A stretch of DNA of 64,000 bases, from contig NZ_CP094459.1 of the NCBI RefSeq assembly GCF_022809715.1, positions 2,914,001 through 2,978,000 on the forward strand, written 5' to 3'. Shown piece by piece: positions 10,690 through 19,417 of the stretch. Positions within the stretch are counted from its first letter, which is position 1, and every line of letters begins with the position of its first letter. The notes beneath the pieces are model-generated. The model had not been told where the DNA came from. It saw only the letters and a program-made list of their open reading frames with translations, and ran no database searches. The translations under genes and the position numbers were made by a program. The stretch comes from Burkholderia pyrrocinia (GTDB taxonomy: Bacteria; Pseudomonadota; Gammaproteobacteria; Burkholderiales; Burkholderiaceae).

Positions 10690-11535
10690 TCAGAGCATCT
10701 CGAGCGCGCGCTTGCTGCGCGGCGCACGGAAGTACGCGTCAAGCTGCGCGCGCTCGTCATCGCTCAACACGAAATCGAGCGCGGCACGGTTGTCGCGCAC
10801 ATGTTCGATCCGCGACGCCTTCGGAATCGCGAATACGCCCGGCTGCGCGAGCACCCATGCCAGCGCGACGCGCATCACCGACACGCCGCGCTGCCGCGCG
10901 ATCTCGTCGAGCGGCGAGCGCTTCGGCAGCCGTCCGTGATCGACCGGGCTGTACGCCATCGCCGGCATCCGGTGTTCGGCAAGCCACGGCAGCAGGTCGA
11001 ATTCCGCGCCGCGCCGCGCGATGTTGTAGAGGATCTGGTTGGTCGCGCACGCGTCGCCGCCCGCGTCGTCGACGAGCTCGGCCATGTCGGCGGTATCGAA
11101 ATTGCTCACGCCCCAGTGACGGATCTTGCCCGCGCGTCGCAGCGCCTCGAAGCCCTCGACCGTCTCCTCGACCGGCACCGAGCCACGCCAGTGCAGCAGG
11201 TACAGGTCGAGGCGATCGGTACGCAGGCGCTTGAGGCTCGCATCGCACGCGGCGACGACGCCGCGCCGGCTCGCATGGTGCGGGTAGACCTTGCTGACGA
11301 GGAACACGTCGTCGCGCAGGCCGGCGAGCGCCTCGCCGACGAGCGCCTCGGTCGCGCCTTCGCCGTACATCTCGGCGGTGTCGACCAGCGTCATCCCGAG
11401 TTCGACGCCTTCGCGCAGCGCAGCGATCTCGTCCGCGCGGCGGGCCGGCCGCTCGCCCATTTCCCAGGTGCCCTGGCCGAGCTTCGGAATCGTCTCGCCA
11501 TCCGGCAGGACGACCGTGGCGATCGTGTCTGTCAT
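10690..11535 (-). CDS. Aldo/keto reductase
   Basis: NAD(P)H-dependent oxidoreductase of the aldo/keto reductase superfamily, 281 residues, substrate unknown. The catalytic tetrad can be read: Asp and Tyr in VDTAEMYGEG, Lys in FLVSKVYPHH, His in DLYLLHWRG. The cofactor-side blocks WGVSNFDTADM and FAIPKASRIEHVRDN are present. ATG 11535 (MTDTIATVVLPDG) is chosen because GAGGAGCGC directly precedes it; a longer in-frame extension has no family resemblance. Divergent from the GntR regulator gene, 166 bases away, which might control it. The sequence resembles the DkgA/YeaE-like group. Confidence 0.9.
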   Translation of the reverse strand: MTDTIATVVLPDGETIPKLGQGTWEMGERPARRADEIAALREGVELGMTLVDTAEMYGEGATEALVGEALAGLRDDVFLVSKVYPHHASRRGVVAACDASLKRLRTDRLDLYLLHWRGSVPVEETVEGFEALRRAGKIRHWGVSNFDTADMAELVDDAGGDACATNQILYNIARRGAEFDLLPWLAEHRMPAMAYSPVDHGRLPKRSPLDEIARQRGVSVMRVALAWVLAQPGVFAIPKASRIEHVRDNRAALDFVLSDDERAQLDAYFRAPRSKRALEML

Positions 11536-11701
11536 GCGCTCCTCGCTGCGGATTCGTGGCCGCGCACCGCGGCCGAAGCATGGAATACGACGCATCAGTG
11601 TAGTCAATCGGCGCGGCACCGGCCTATTGCAAGGCAAAAACCGGCTATAACGGCGCCGCATGATGACTTAGAATGGCCGCAACCTGATCGATACCCATTC
11701 C

Positions 11702-12448
11702 ATGAAGTCACCCACGGACGACCGCTGGCAGGACCTGCGCCCCGACCCCGACAACGACACGCCGCTCTACCTGCAGCTCGCCCGCAAGCTCGGCGACGCG
11801 ATCCACGAGAACCGCTGGACGGCCGGCGAGGCGCTGCCGTCCGAGCGCGTGCTGTCCGATGCGCTCGGCGTGTCGCGCATCACCGCACGCAAGGCGATCG
11901 CGCTGCTCGTCGAGCAGGGCCTGATCCGCCGCACGCAAGGCGCCGGCAACTTCATCCAGCCGCGCTACGAGGATCCGCTGTCGCGGCTGTCGAGCTTCAG
12001 CGAAATGCTCGAGCGCCGCGGCTTCAAGCCGAGTTCGCAATGGATCGCGCGCGAGATCCAGCCCGCGAACCGCGACGAGGTGATCCAGCTCGGACTGTCG
12101 CCGGCCGCGTCGGTTACGCGCCTGAAACGCCTGCGCCTCGCCGACGGCATCGTGATGGCCGTCGAGAACTCGACGTTCCCCGCGACGCTGATTCCCGATC
12201 CGCAGGCAATCGGCGGTTCGCTGTACAGCTATCTCGAAGCGCGCGGCACGCCGATCGTGCGCGCGCTGCAGCATTTCCGCGCGGTCAACGCGACCGACGA
12301 GATCGCCGAACAGATGGGCATCGCGCCACACGACGCGCTGCTGCTGATCACGCGGATCGGCTATACGTCGGACCAGCGCGCGATCGAGCTGACCGATACC
12401 TACTGCCGCAACGACTACTACGACTTCGTCGTCGAGCTGCGCAAGTAA
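11702..12448 (+). CDS. GntR-family transcriptional regulator with UTRA ligand domain (HutC/NagR-like)
   Basis: A 248-residue DNA-binding regulator. A winged helix-turn-helix at about residues 20-80 carries the GntR signature LPSERVLSDALGVSRITARK, followed by LIRRTQGAGNFIQ. The C-terminal UTRA effector domain (about 95-240) ends ELTDTYCRNDYYDFVVELRK. The sequence is most like NagR/DasR-type regulators of amino-sugar use, but no nag genes adjoin it; the divergent neighbour is an aldo/keto reductase and the convergent one a CoA-transferase. The target is therefore open, with autoregulation and control of the reductase the simplest guesses. Confidence 0.88.
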   Translation: MKSPTDDRWQDLRPDPDNDTPLYLQLARKLGDAIHENRWTAGEALPSERVLSDALGVSRITARKAIALLVEQGLIRRTQGAGNFIQPRYEDPLSRLSSFSEMLERRGFKPSSQWIAREIQPANRDEVIQLGLSPAASVTRLKRLRLADGIVMAVENSTFPATLIPDPQAIGGSLYSYLEARGTPIVRALQHFRAVNATDEIAEQMGIAPHDALLLITRIGYTSDQRAIELTDTYCRNDYYDFVVELRK

Positions 12449-12469
12449 CGCAAGCCGCGCCGCCGGCGC

Positions 12470-13861
12470 TCACAGCCAGCTCGCATCGTCGGTGCCGAGC
12501 GGCACGGGCGGCCGCGCGAACGACGGCGGCGTCGCCGACAACCGCTCGGCCGGCCGCACGGCATCGATCGTGCCGAACGGCGATGCGATGCGATCGATCC
12601 GGTCGCGCACGTCGGCAGCCGCGAGATCGGGCGCCTGCAGGCCGTCCGGCACGGCGCCGAACGACTGCAGCCAGCGCCCCGTCTGCGCGAGCGACAGCCG
12701 CACGTGCCAGCTTCCCCCTTCGCGCGCCCGGCGCGCAAGCGCAATCATCGCGCCGAACGCCGCGAGATAACCCGTCGCATGATCGAGCGCCTGGCATGGC
12801 AGATGGCGCGGTTGGTTCGCGTGCGCGGCCTGCTGCTCCTGCCATGCGATCCCGCTCGCCGACTGCACGAGGCTGTCGAAGCCGCGCCGCTTCGCCCATG
12901 GCCCCGCGTGCCCGTATGCGGACACCGACACGCACACGATGCCCGGCCGCAACTCCGCCAGCGCCTGCGGTGCGAAACCGCGCGCCGCGAGCGCGCCGGG
13001 CCGGTACGACTGCAGGAACACATCCGCGCCGCGCGCGAGTGCGTGCAGCGCATCGACGCCAGCCGCATCGCGCAGGTCGATCCACGTCGAACGCTTGCCG
13101 CGCCCGTTGTCGATCACGAGCGGCGCGATGTTCGGCAGGTGCGGGCCATTGACGAGCAGCGTCTGCGCGCCGTGCGACGCCAGCGTGCGGCCCGCGACCG
13201 GCCCCGCGATGATGCGCGTGAGATCGAGCACGCGCACGCCGGCGAGCGGCTGGCCGGCTTCGCCGCGGCCGATCGGCTCGACCGGCGCGTCACCGATCCG
13301 CTCGATCTCGAACAGCGGCAGCGACGCAATCGCGCGCGCCTGCTCGTGCGCCGCCCATTCATCAGGTGTTCTGATCAATGCCGCGCACAGGCCGGCCTCG
13401 GCCAGCGCGGTATCGAGCGCCGCGCCATCCCACGTACGGATCGCCGCGGCGACGTCGGCCGGATGCGCATCGCAACCGAGCACGTCGAGGATCCCGCGCA
13501 GGTGATGCGGAAAATTCGCGTGCAACTGGATCCAGCGCCCGTCGCGCGTCTCGAAGAAGCCCGTCACCGGGTGACGCAACTCCGGCGGCGGGCCATCGTC
13601 CACGCGCAGGTAGCGTTCGCTGCGGAACGCGACGAGCGCGTCGCGCACCGACACGTCGACGGATTGCGCGACGCCCGTGCGAAGCAGGTGGCATTCGGCC
13701 GCCGCGAGCCCGGCGGCCGCGATCGTCGCCGCGGCGAGCGTGCCGACATGGAACGTCGACGGCAGCGTCGGGTCCCGGCCCGTCACGGTCGCGCGGGCCA
13801 GCGCGTCGCGGTCGCCGTGCGCGAGTTGCCACAGATGTGTCAATGCGAGTTCGGGTGTCAT
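12470..13861 (-). CDS. Class III (CaiB/BaiF) CoA-transferase with rearranged halves
   Basis: Probable transferase of CoA between carboxylic acids, substrate unknown, 463 residues. The order of segments is unusual. Residues 1-200 resemble the middle and C-terminal part of ordinary class III enzymes (QSVDVSVRDALVAFRSERYL, then ETRDGRWIQLHANF). The normal N-terminal signature LAGVRVLDLTRIIAGPVAG begins only near residue 207, followed by NGRGKRSTWIDL and SYRPGALAARG. The expected catalytic Asp is D360 in LDHATGYLAAFGAM; the matching place in the first half lacks Asp. The gene is divergent from an HTH-citrate synthase fusion, 148 bases away, suggesting joint function in acyl-CoA metabolism. Confidence 0.85.
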   Translation of the reverse strand: MTPELALTHLWQLAHGDRDALARATVTGRDPTLPSTFHVGTLAAATIAAAGLAAAECHLLRTGVAQSVDVSVRDALVAFRSERYLRVDDGPPPELRHPVTGFFETRDGRWIQLHANFPHHLRGILDVLGCDAHPADVAAAIRTWDGAALDTALAEAGLCAALIRTPDEWAAHEQARAIASLPLFEIERIGDAPVEPIGRGEAGQPLAGVRVLDLTRIIAGPVAGRTLASHGAQTLLVNGPHLPNIAPLVIDNGRGKRSTWIDLRDAAGVDALHALARGADVFLQSYRPGALAARGFAPQALAELRPGIVCVSVSAYGHAGPWAKRRGFDSLVQSASGIAWQEQQAAHANQPRHLPCQALDHATGYLAAFGAMIALARRAREGGSWHVRLSLAQTGRWLQSFGAVPDGLQAPDLAAADVRDRIDRIASPFGTIDAVRPAERLSATPPSFARPPVPLGTDDASWL

Positions 13862-13928
13862 GGTGAAGTGAGCGCCTCAGCGTCGTGGAGGAGACGGAAT
13901 CGAGTCTAGAATTCGCGACAGGCGCGAT

Positions 13929-13940
13929 CAATCTTGATTG
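13929..13940. promoter_or_regulatory. Inverted repeat in the CoA-transferase / citrate synthase divergent promoter region
   Basis: CAATC and GATTG flank a two-base centre, and a further AATCAATAC follows within ten bases, in an AT-rich patch of the 148-base divergent gap. A plausible operator, perhaps for the HTH-bearing neighbour itself. Confidence 0.3.
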
Positions 13941-14009
13941 CGAGAATCAATACATAACGAATAGTTGTAGCGGGGCCGCGCTTCATGCGCCCCGACAGGA
14001 GCGACCGGC

Positions 14010-15242
14010 ATGACATCCCTCAGCGCGCAGGAAGCCGCCGGCACCCTCGGTGTCAGCGTGAGCACGCTCTATGCGTATGTGAGCCGCGGCCTGCTGCGCT
14101 CGCTGCCCGACGGCGCGACCAAGCGCCGCCGCTACGACGCGGACGAGGTGCGCCTGCTCGCGCGCCGCCGCGCCGACGCGAAACGCGCGGGCGGCGTCGC
14201 GGAGCGGTCGCTCGACTGGGGCGTGCCGGTGCTCGAATCGCGGATCACGCAGATCGCCGACGGCCGCCTGCGCTACCGCGGCGCCGATGCCGTCGCGCTT
14301 GCCGACGAGGCGACGCTGGAACAGACGGCCGCCAGGCTCTGGGAGTGTTCGCCCGCGCGGCTTGCCGCAGCATCGCTCGCGTCGACCGGTTTCGACGCCC
14401 CGCAGTGGGACGACTGGGCGCGCCGCTGGGCGCATCTCGCGCCACTCGAACGCACGCTGGTGCTGCTGCCCGCCGCGGCCGCGGCGCTGCCGCGCCTGTG
14501 GGCGCAGGGGCGCGACGCGCAGCTCGACTCGGCCGCGCTGCTGCTGCGCGTCGCGACGGCCGCGCTCGCCGGCATCGCGCCGGGCGACGCGCCCGTGCAC
14601 CGGCAGCTCGCTGCCGCATGGCACCTGCGACGGCGCGACGAAGCCGACCTGCTGCGCCGCGCGCTCGTGCTGTGCGCCGATCACGAACTGAATCCATCGA
14701 CCTTTGCGGTGCGCTGCATCGCGTCGACCGGCACTCACCTGTTCGGCGCGATCGCGGGCGGGCTGGCTGCACTGTCCGGGCCGCGCCACGGCGGCGAGAC
14801 GTTCCGCGCGGGCACGTTGCTCGACGAAGCGGCCCGCGCCGCCGACCTCGATCGCTATCTCGCGCTGCGGCTGGCGCATGACGAACGCGCGGACGGCGGC
14901 CGCACGGCACTGTCCGGTTTCGCGCACCCGCTCTATCCCGATGGCGATCCGCGCGCGCTGGCGCTGCTCGACGCACTGCACGCGGCGGTGCCCGACCGCC
15001 CGGCGCTGCACCTGGCGCGCGCGCTCGCCGCGCGCGTCGAAGCGGCAACGGGCCTGCGGCCGGCGATCGATTTCGCGCTCGCGGTGCTGGAGCGCACGCT
15101 CGCGCTGCCGGACGGCGCGGCATTCACGCTGTTCGCGGCCGGCCGCACGGCCGGCTGGATCGCGCATGCGCTCGAGCAATACGCGGACGGCAAGCTGATC
15201 CGGCCCCGGGCGCGCTACGTCGGCAGCGACGCGGCCGCGTGA
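14010..15242 (+). CDS. Citrate synthase family protein fused to an N-terminal MerR/excisionase-type HTH
   Basis: A 410-residue fusion. Residues 1-55 are a small helix-turn-helix (AAGTLGVSVSTLYAYVSRG) with the wing RRRYDADEVRLLARRR, as in MerR or excisionase-type binders. From about residue 95 on it is citrate synthase-like: the three catalytic residues can be placed at H225 (CADHELNPSTFAVR), H260 (GPRHGG) and D354 (AIDFALAVLE), and GFAHPLYPDGDPRA matches the family's GFGHRVYxxxDPRA block with the Arg position replaced. It may condense an acyl-CoA with a 2-oxoacid and also bind DNA. The true reaction and the function of the HTH are unknown. Divergent from the CoA-transferase gene. Confidence 0.85.
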   Translation: MTSLSAQEAAGTLGVSVSTLYAYVSRGLLRSLPDGATKRRRYDADEVRLLARRRADAKRAGGVAERSLDWGVPVLESRITQIADGRLRYRGADAVALADEATLEQTAARLWECSPARLAAASLASTGFDAPQWDDWARRWAHLAPLERTLVLLPAAAAALPRLWAQGRDAQLDSAALLLRVATAALAGIAPGDAPVHRQLAAAWHLRRRDEADLLRRALVLCADHELNPSTFAVRCIASTGTHLFGAIAGGLAALSGPRHGGETFRAGTLLDEAARAADLDRYLALRLAHDERADGGRTALSGFAHPLYPDGDPRALALLDALHAAVPDRPALHLARALAARVEAATGLRPAIDFALAVLERTLALPDGAAFTLFAAGRTAGWIAHALEQYADGKLIRPRARYVGSDAAA

Positions 15243-15538
15243 CGACGGCCGTCGCGCCACGCGACGAGCGGCCGCCACCACGCCTGCGCGGCGCGCACGG
15301 CCGGCACCGCGAGCGGGCCGAACGCGAACGTCGCGCCGTGCGGCCCCGCGCTGACCCATACGCGCATGCCTGACAGCAACGTCAGCGAATCGCCGGCAGC
15401 GAGCCAGTGGTCGTCGGGACGGCCCTCGACGGTCACCCAGACGTCGCCTTCGGCCACCTCGAGTACGGTGCGATCGACGATCCGCCACCGTCCTGCCGGC
15501 TCGTCACCGTCCATCACGTAGAGTCGCAGTTCGCGCAT
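15215..15538 (-). CDS. DUF2917 domain protein
   Basis: A 107-residue protein of unknown function. It matches the small DUF2917 family common in Burkholderiales, with a cupin-like beta-rich stretch VLEVAEGDVWVTVEGRPDDH followed by WLAAGDSLTLLSGMRVWVSA. ATG 15538 is preceded by a perfect AGGAGG. Its 3' end overlaps the end of the convergent citrate synthase-like gene by 28 bases. The C-terminus has a tryptophan-rich tail (AQAWWRPLVAW). Confidence 0.78.
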   Translation of the reverse strand: MRELRLYVMDGDEPAGRWRIVDRTVLEVAEGDVWVTVEGRPDDHWLAAGDSLTLLSGMRVWVSAGPHGATFAFGPLAVPAVRAAQAWWRPLVAWRDGRRHAAASLPT

Positions 15539-15757
15539 GGCAGCCTCCTGGTCGCACGGGTTCGATGCCTCCAGTATTTCGGACAGTGGCAGCACACGGA
15601 CAGATACGGCTACAGACACTTTTGGCTGAACTGTACTGGTCAACCGACGGGGACGGGCATCCGCCGGCCGGACTTCGCGCTGCACCCTGCACCGAACCTG
15701 CACGGCACGGCGGCTTTCCCTACAATGTCGGCTGTCCCGCGCCACCGCCACGCCTTC

Positions 15758-17194
15758 ATGTTCCAAAGCCCGCCCGCCGCCGCTCCCGGCGAAAAGAACC
15801 TCACCGTGATGCTCTGGCTCGTTGCGACGGGCTTCTTCATGCAGACGCTCGATGCGACGATCGTCAACACGGCGCTGCCGTCGATGGCCGCGAGCCTCGG
15901 CGAATCGCCGCTGCGGATGCAGTCGGTCGTGATCGCGTACTCGCTGACGATGGCGGTGATGATCCCCGTGTCGGGCTGGCTCGCCGATACGTTCGGCACG
16001 CGGCGCGTGTTCTTCAGCGCGATCCTGGTGTTCTCGCTCGGCTCGCTGCTGTGCGCGAACGCGCATACGCTGACGCAACTCGTCGCGTTCCGCGTCGTGC
16101 AGGGGGTCGGCGGCGCGATGCTGCTGCCGGTCGGGCGGCTCGCGGTGCTGCGCACCTTCCCGGCCGAACGCTACCTGTCCGCGCTGTCGTTCGTTGCGAT
16201 TCCCGGCCTGATCGGCCCGCTGATCGGGCCGACGCTCGGCGGCTGGCTCGTGAAGATCGCGTCGTGGCACTGGATCTTCCTGATCAACGTGCCGGTCGGC
16301 GTCGCGGGCTGCATCGCGACCTTCTATTCGATGCCCGATTCGCGCAACCCGGCCGTCGGCCGCTTCGACCTGAAGGGCTATCTGCTGCTGACGATCGGCA
16401 TGGTCGCGATCTCGCTGTCGCTCGACGGGCTCGCCGATCTCGGCATGCAGCACGCAGCCGTGCTCGTGCTGCTGATCCTGAGCCTCGCGTGCTTCGTCGC
16501 GTACGGGCTGTACGCGGTGCGCGCGCCGCAACCGATCTTCTCGCTCGAACTGTTCAGGATCCACACGTTCAGCGTCGGGCTGCTCGGCAACCTGTTCGCG
16601 CGGATCGGCAGCGGCGCGATGCCGTACCTGATCCCGCTGCTGCTGCAGGTGAGCCTCGGCTACTCGGCGTTCGAGGCCGGGCTGATGATGCTGCCGGTCG
16701 CGGCGGCCGGGATGTTCTCGAAGCGGATCATCACGCGGCTGATCACGCAGCACGGCTACCGCAAGGTGCTGCTTGCGAACACGATCATGGTCGGCGTGAT
16801 GATGGCGAGCTTCGCGCTGATGCGCGACACGGTGCCCGTCTGGGTGAAGGTCGTGCATCTCGCGCTGTTCGGCGGCTTCAACTCGATGCAGTTCACCGCG
16901 ATGAACACGCTGACGCTGAAGGATCTCGGCACGGGCGGCGCGAGCAGCGGCAACAGCCTGTTCTCGCTCGTGCAGATGCTGTCGATGAGCCTCGGCGTCA
17001 CGGTCGCCGGCGCGTTGCTCGCAACGTTCACCGGCATGCTGCGCACCGTGACGCCGAGCAACACGCTGCCGGCGTTCCACGCGACGTTCATCTGCGTCGG
17101 GATCATCACCGCCGCGTCCGCTTGGATCTTCGCGCAGCTCGCGCCCGAAATTCGCAGCACCGCGCGCAAGACCGACCCGTCCGAGCGCGCATAA
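15758..17194 (+). CDS. MFS multidrug exporter, DHA2 (EmrB/MdtD-like)
   Basis: Proton-driven drug exporter in the inner membrane, 478 residues, about 13-14 membrane segments. Family signatures include LDATIVNTALPSMA in the first segment (motif D1 of DHA2), GWLADTFGTRRVF (motif A), RVVQGVGGAML (motif B) and GPTLGGWL (motif C). It closely resembles E. coli MdtD. I place the start at ATG 15758; an in-frame ATG at 15725 overlaps a TACAAT that looks like a -10 box, so it is more likely promoter than coding. No membrane-fusion partner gene adjoins it, so it probably works alone. Substrate unknown. Confidence 0.88.
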   Translation: MFQSPPAAAPGEKNLTVMLWLVATGFFMQTLDATIVNTALPSMAASLGESPLRMQSVVIAYSLTMAVMIPVSGWLADTFGTRRVFFSAILVFSLGSLLCANAHTLTQLVAFRVVQGVGGAMLLPVGRLAVLRTFPAERYLSALSFVAIPGLIGPLIGPTLGGWLVKIASWHWIFLINVPVGVAGCIATFYSMPDSRNPAVGRFDLKGYLLLTIGMVAISLSLDGLADLGMQHAAVLVLLILSLACFVAYGLYAVRAPQPIFSLELFRIHTFSVGLLGNLFARIGSGAMPYLIPLLLQVSLGYSAFEAGLMMLPVAAAGMFSKRIITRLITQHGYRKVLLANTIMVGVMMASFALMRDTVPVWVKVVHLALFGGFNSMQFTAMNTLTLKDLGTGGASSGNSLFSLVQMLSMSLGVTVAGALLATFTGMLRTVTPSNTLPAFHATFICVGIITAASAWIFAQLAPEIRSTARKTDPSERA

Positions 17195-17378
17195 CGCGCG
17201 CGTTTCGGGCACCGCACCGCCACCGCGCGCACCATCGCGGTGCAGCCCGCCCCTGCGATGCGCGCTGCGATATCCCGTCCACCGGCCGCGACGGGCCGCC
17301 GCATGAGGCACGATGTCGTGCACGCTTCTTGCTCGCCTATTCTCTAGGTAAACTGGCAGTCTTCCTTCGGCCGACATC

Positions 17379-18653
17379 ATGAGCATGATCGAAATCGATC
17401 CCCCCGGCTTTCAGCCGCCCCGCCCCGTCGCCGGCGACGACGGGAACCGGCGCACCGTGCTGTACGGCGGCTACACCGTGTTCAGCGTGTTCCAGCCCGT
17501 TTTCTCGGTGTCGCACCGCCGCGCGATCGGCTATCACGCATCGCTGCGCGCGCACGACGAGGAAAGCCGTCAGGTGGCGTCGCACGAGGTGTTCACGCAG
17601 GCGGCACGGCGCGGCGACCTGCTCGAACTCGGCCGGCTCGCCGAATCGCTGCATCTCGGCAATTTCCACGCGTTCGACAGTCACGACGAATGGCTCTTCC
17701 TGAGCCTGCATCCGGCCGCGCTGATGGACACCGTCTACGGCGACGCGCTGCTCGCGAACCTGAAGGCGCTCGGGCTGCCGCCGCACCGCGTGGTGCTCGA
17801 GGTGCCCGAGCAGGCGGGCGGCGAGACGCCGCGCTATGCGGCGATCGTCGACGGGCTGCGCAAGGCCGGCTTCCTGATCGCGCTCGGCGGGTTCGGCGCG
17901 AAGCATTCGAACATCGACCGCGTGTGGCACCTGCATCCCGACATCGTCACGCTCGACCGCGGCATCCTCGCGCAGGCGAGCGAGCACTCGCACCTCGAAC
18001 GCGTGCTGCCGGGGCTCGTGTCGCTGCTGCACGAATCCGGCCAGCTCGTGCTGATGGGCGGCCTGTCGACCGAGCGCGATGCGCTGATCGCACTCGAGTG
18101 CAACGTCGATTTCGTGCAGGGCCAGTATTTCGCGGGGCCGAGCGTCGACCCCGTGCAACCGCAGGCTGCGGCGGGCTGCATGGATACGCTGTCGGCCGCG
18201 CTGCGGCTGCGCGTCGCGCAACGCGAGCGCACGCAGGCGCAACGGCTCGCACCGTATGTCGCCGCGCTCGAGGAAGCGAGCCGGAAGCTCGCTGCGGGCG
18301 AATCGCTCACCGATGCGGCCGCCGCCGTGCTCGGGCTGCCCGAGACCGCGCGCTGCTTCCTGCTCGACGCATCGGGGCGCCAGATCGGCGACAACGTGCT
18401 CGCACGCGGCAGCGTGTCGCAGCGCGCCAAGCGCTTCCGGCCGCTGCTGCATTCCGAAGGTGCGAGCTGGGAGCGCCGCCCGTACTTCATCGACGCGATG
18501 CGCGCGCCGGGCCGCGTGCATCTGACGCCGCCCTACCTGTCGATCAACGAGGCGCACCTGTGCGTGACCGCATCGGTCGCCGCGCCCGCCGCGGCCGGCA
18601 TGCAGGTGCTCTGCGTCGACATCAACTGGGAAGCGGCGCTCAACCGCGAGTGA
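17379..18653 (+). CDS. Degenerate EAL domain protein (probably non-catalytic)
   Basis: A 424-residue cytoplasmic protein. Residues 35-255 fold as an EAL (cyclic-di-GMP phosphodiesterase) domain, but most catalytic positions are altered: the EAL motif is HAS (53-55), the DDFGTG loop reads GGFGAK (170-175), the Lys of LKID is replaced in VTLD (190-193), and AEGVE is replaced by LMGGLSTE. Only E141 (LEVPEQ) and the Gln near 247 (QGQYF) remain. The C-terminal 130 residues look like a small sensor domain, comparable in placement to the PAS-like domain of Bacillus YkuI. It is therefore likely a binding or protein-interaction module rather than a phosphodiesterase. Monocistronic. Confidence 0.82.
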   Translation: MSMIEIDPPGFQPPRPVAGDDGNRRTVLYGGYTVFSVFQPVFSVSHRRAIGYHASLRAHDEESRQVASHEVFTQAARRGDLLELGRLAESLHLGNFHAFDSHDEWLFLSLHPAALMDTVYGDALLANLKALGLPPHRVVLEVPEQAGGETPRYAAIVDGLRKAGFLIALGGFGAKHSNIDRVWHLHPDIVTLDRGILAQASEHSHLERVLPGLVSLLHESGQLVLMGGLSTERDALIALECNVDFVQGQYFAGPSVDPVQPQAAAGCMDTLSAALRLRVAQRERTQAQRLAPYVAALEEASRKLAAGESLTDAAAAVLGLPETARCFLLDASGRQIGDNVLARGSVSQRAKRFRPLLHSEGASWERRPYFIDAMRAPGRVHLTPPYLSINEAHLCVTASVAAPAAAGMQVLCVDINWEAALNRE

Positions 18654-18672
18654 ACGCGACGGCGTGGCGCCT

Positions 18673-19275
18673 TCACGCGGCGGCGGCCGCCTTGCGCACG
18701 ATCAGCCGATGCACGCGCTTGCCGGACGACGCGCTGACGACCTCGTGCTCGTCGATCACGTGCATGCCGGCGCCGAGCGCCGCATGCATCCGCGCGGAGT
18801 CGAGCGGCGTATAGAGGCGGCCGCGCTCGTCGCGCAGCGCACCGTTTCCGGCCACCCGCCAGCTCAGGTACAACGTGCCGCCCGGCATCAGGAGATCGGC
18901 CAGCCGCGCGGCGGCCGCCGCGTCCGCCTGTTCGAGGTGCATGACGACCGTCTCGCACAGCACGTTGCGAAACGCGCCCGATGGCACGCCGGCCAGCGCC
19001 GGCAGTGCGGCCAATTCAAAGATCAGGTCGGGGTGGCGCCGTCGCGCCTCGTCGAGCAGCGCGGCGCTCGCGTCGTAGCCGCGCGCGTCGAAGCCACGCG
19101 AAGCGAGCCAGGCGGTGTCGCGCCCTGCTCCGCAACCGACGTCGGCGGTCGGCCCCGGCGAGAAATGCTGTTCGAGCAGCGCGTACATGTCGTCGGGCGC
19201 GGCCTGGTCGAGCCAGTCCTGCGCATATTGCGCGGCATGGGCATCGTAGGCGTCGAGAGTCGGGCGATCCACCAT
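18673..19275 (-). CDS. Class I SAM-dependent methyltransferase
   Basis: A 200-residue methyltransferase of unknown substrate. The SAM-binding motif I is ADVGCGAGRDTAWLASRGFD, followed by ARGYDASAALLDEARRRHPD (motif II acidic residue) and LMPGGTLYLSWRV (the post-III strand). The compact size and lack of extra domains suggest a small-molecule substrate. Its stop is 20 bases from the end of the convergent EAL gene. It stands alone; the next gene upstream on the same strand is 140 bases away. Confidence 0.85.
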   Translation of the reverse strand: MVDRPTLDAYDAHAAQYAQDWLDQAAPDDMYALLEQHFSPGPTADVGCGAGRDTAWLASRGFDARGYDASAALLDEARRRHPDLIFELAALPALAGVPSGAFRNVLCETVVMHLEQADAAAAARLADLLMPGGTLYLSWRVAGNGALRDERGRLYTPLDSARMHAALGAGMHVIDEHEVVSASSGKRVHRLIVRKAAAAA

Positions 19276-19417
19276 GGCGATTGCTCCGCATAGGCGTCGT
19301 ATGACGCATCCCGCATCTTAGCCGTTGCGCCCCGCCTGTGGCATCGCGCGCGGCCCACGCAACGCTGGCGCAAAGCCGGCCCTACGCGGCCCGCACTTCG
19401 GCCGCGCGCGGATCGCG

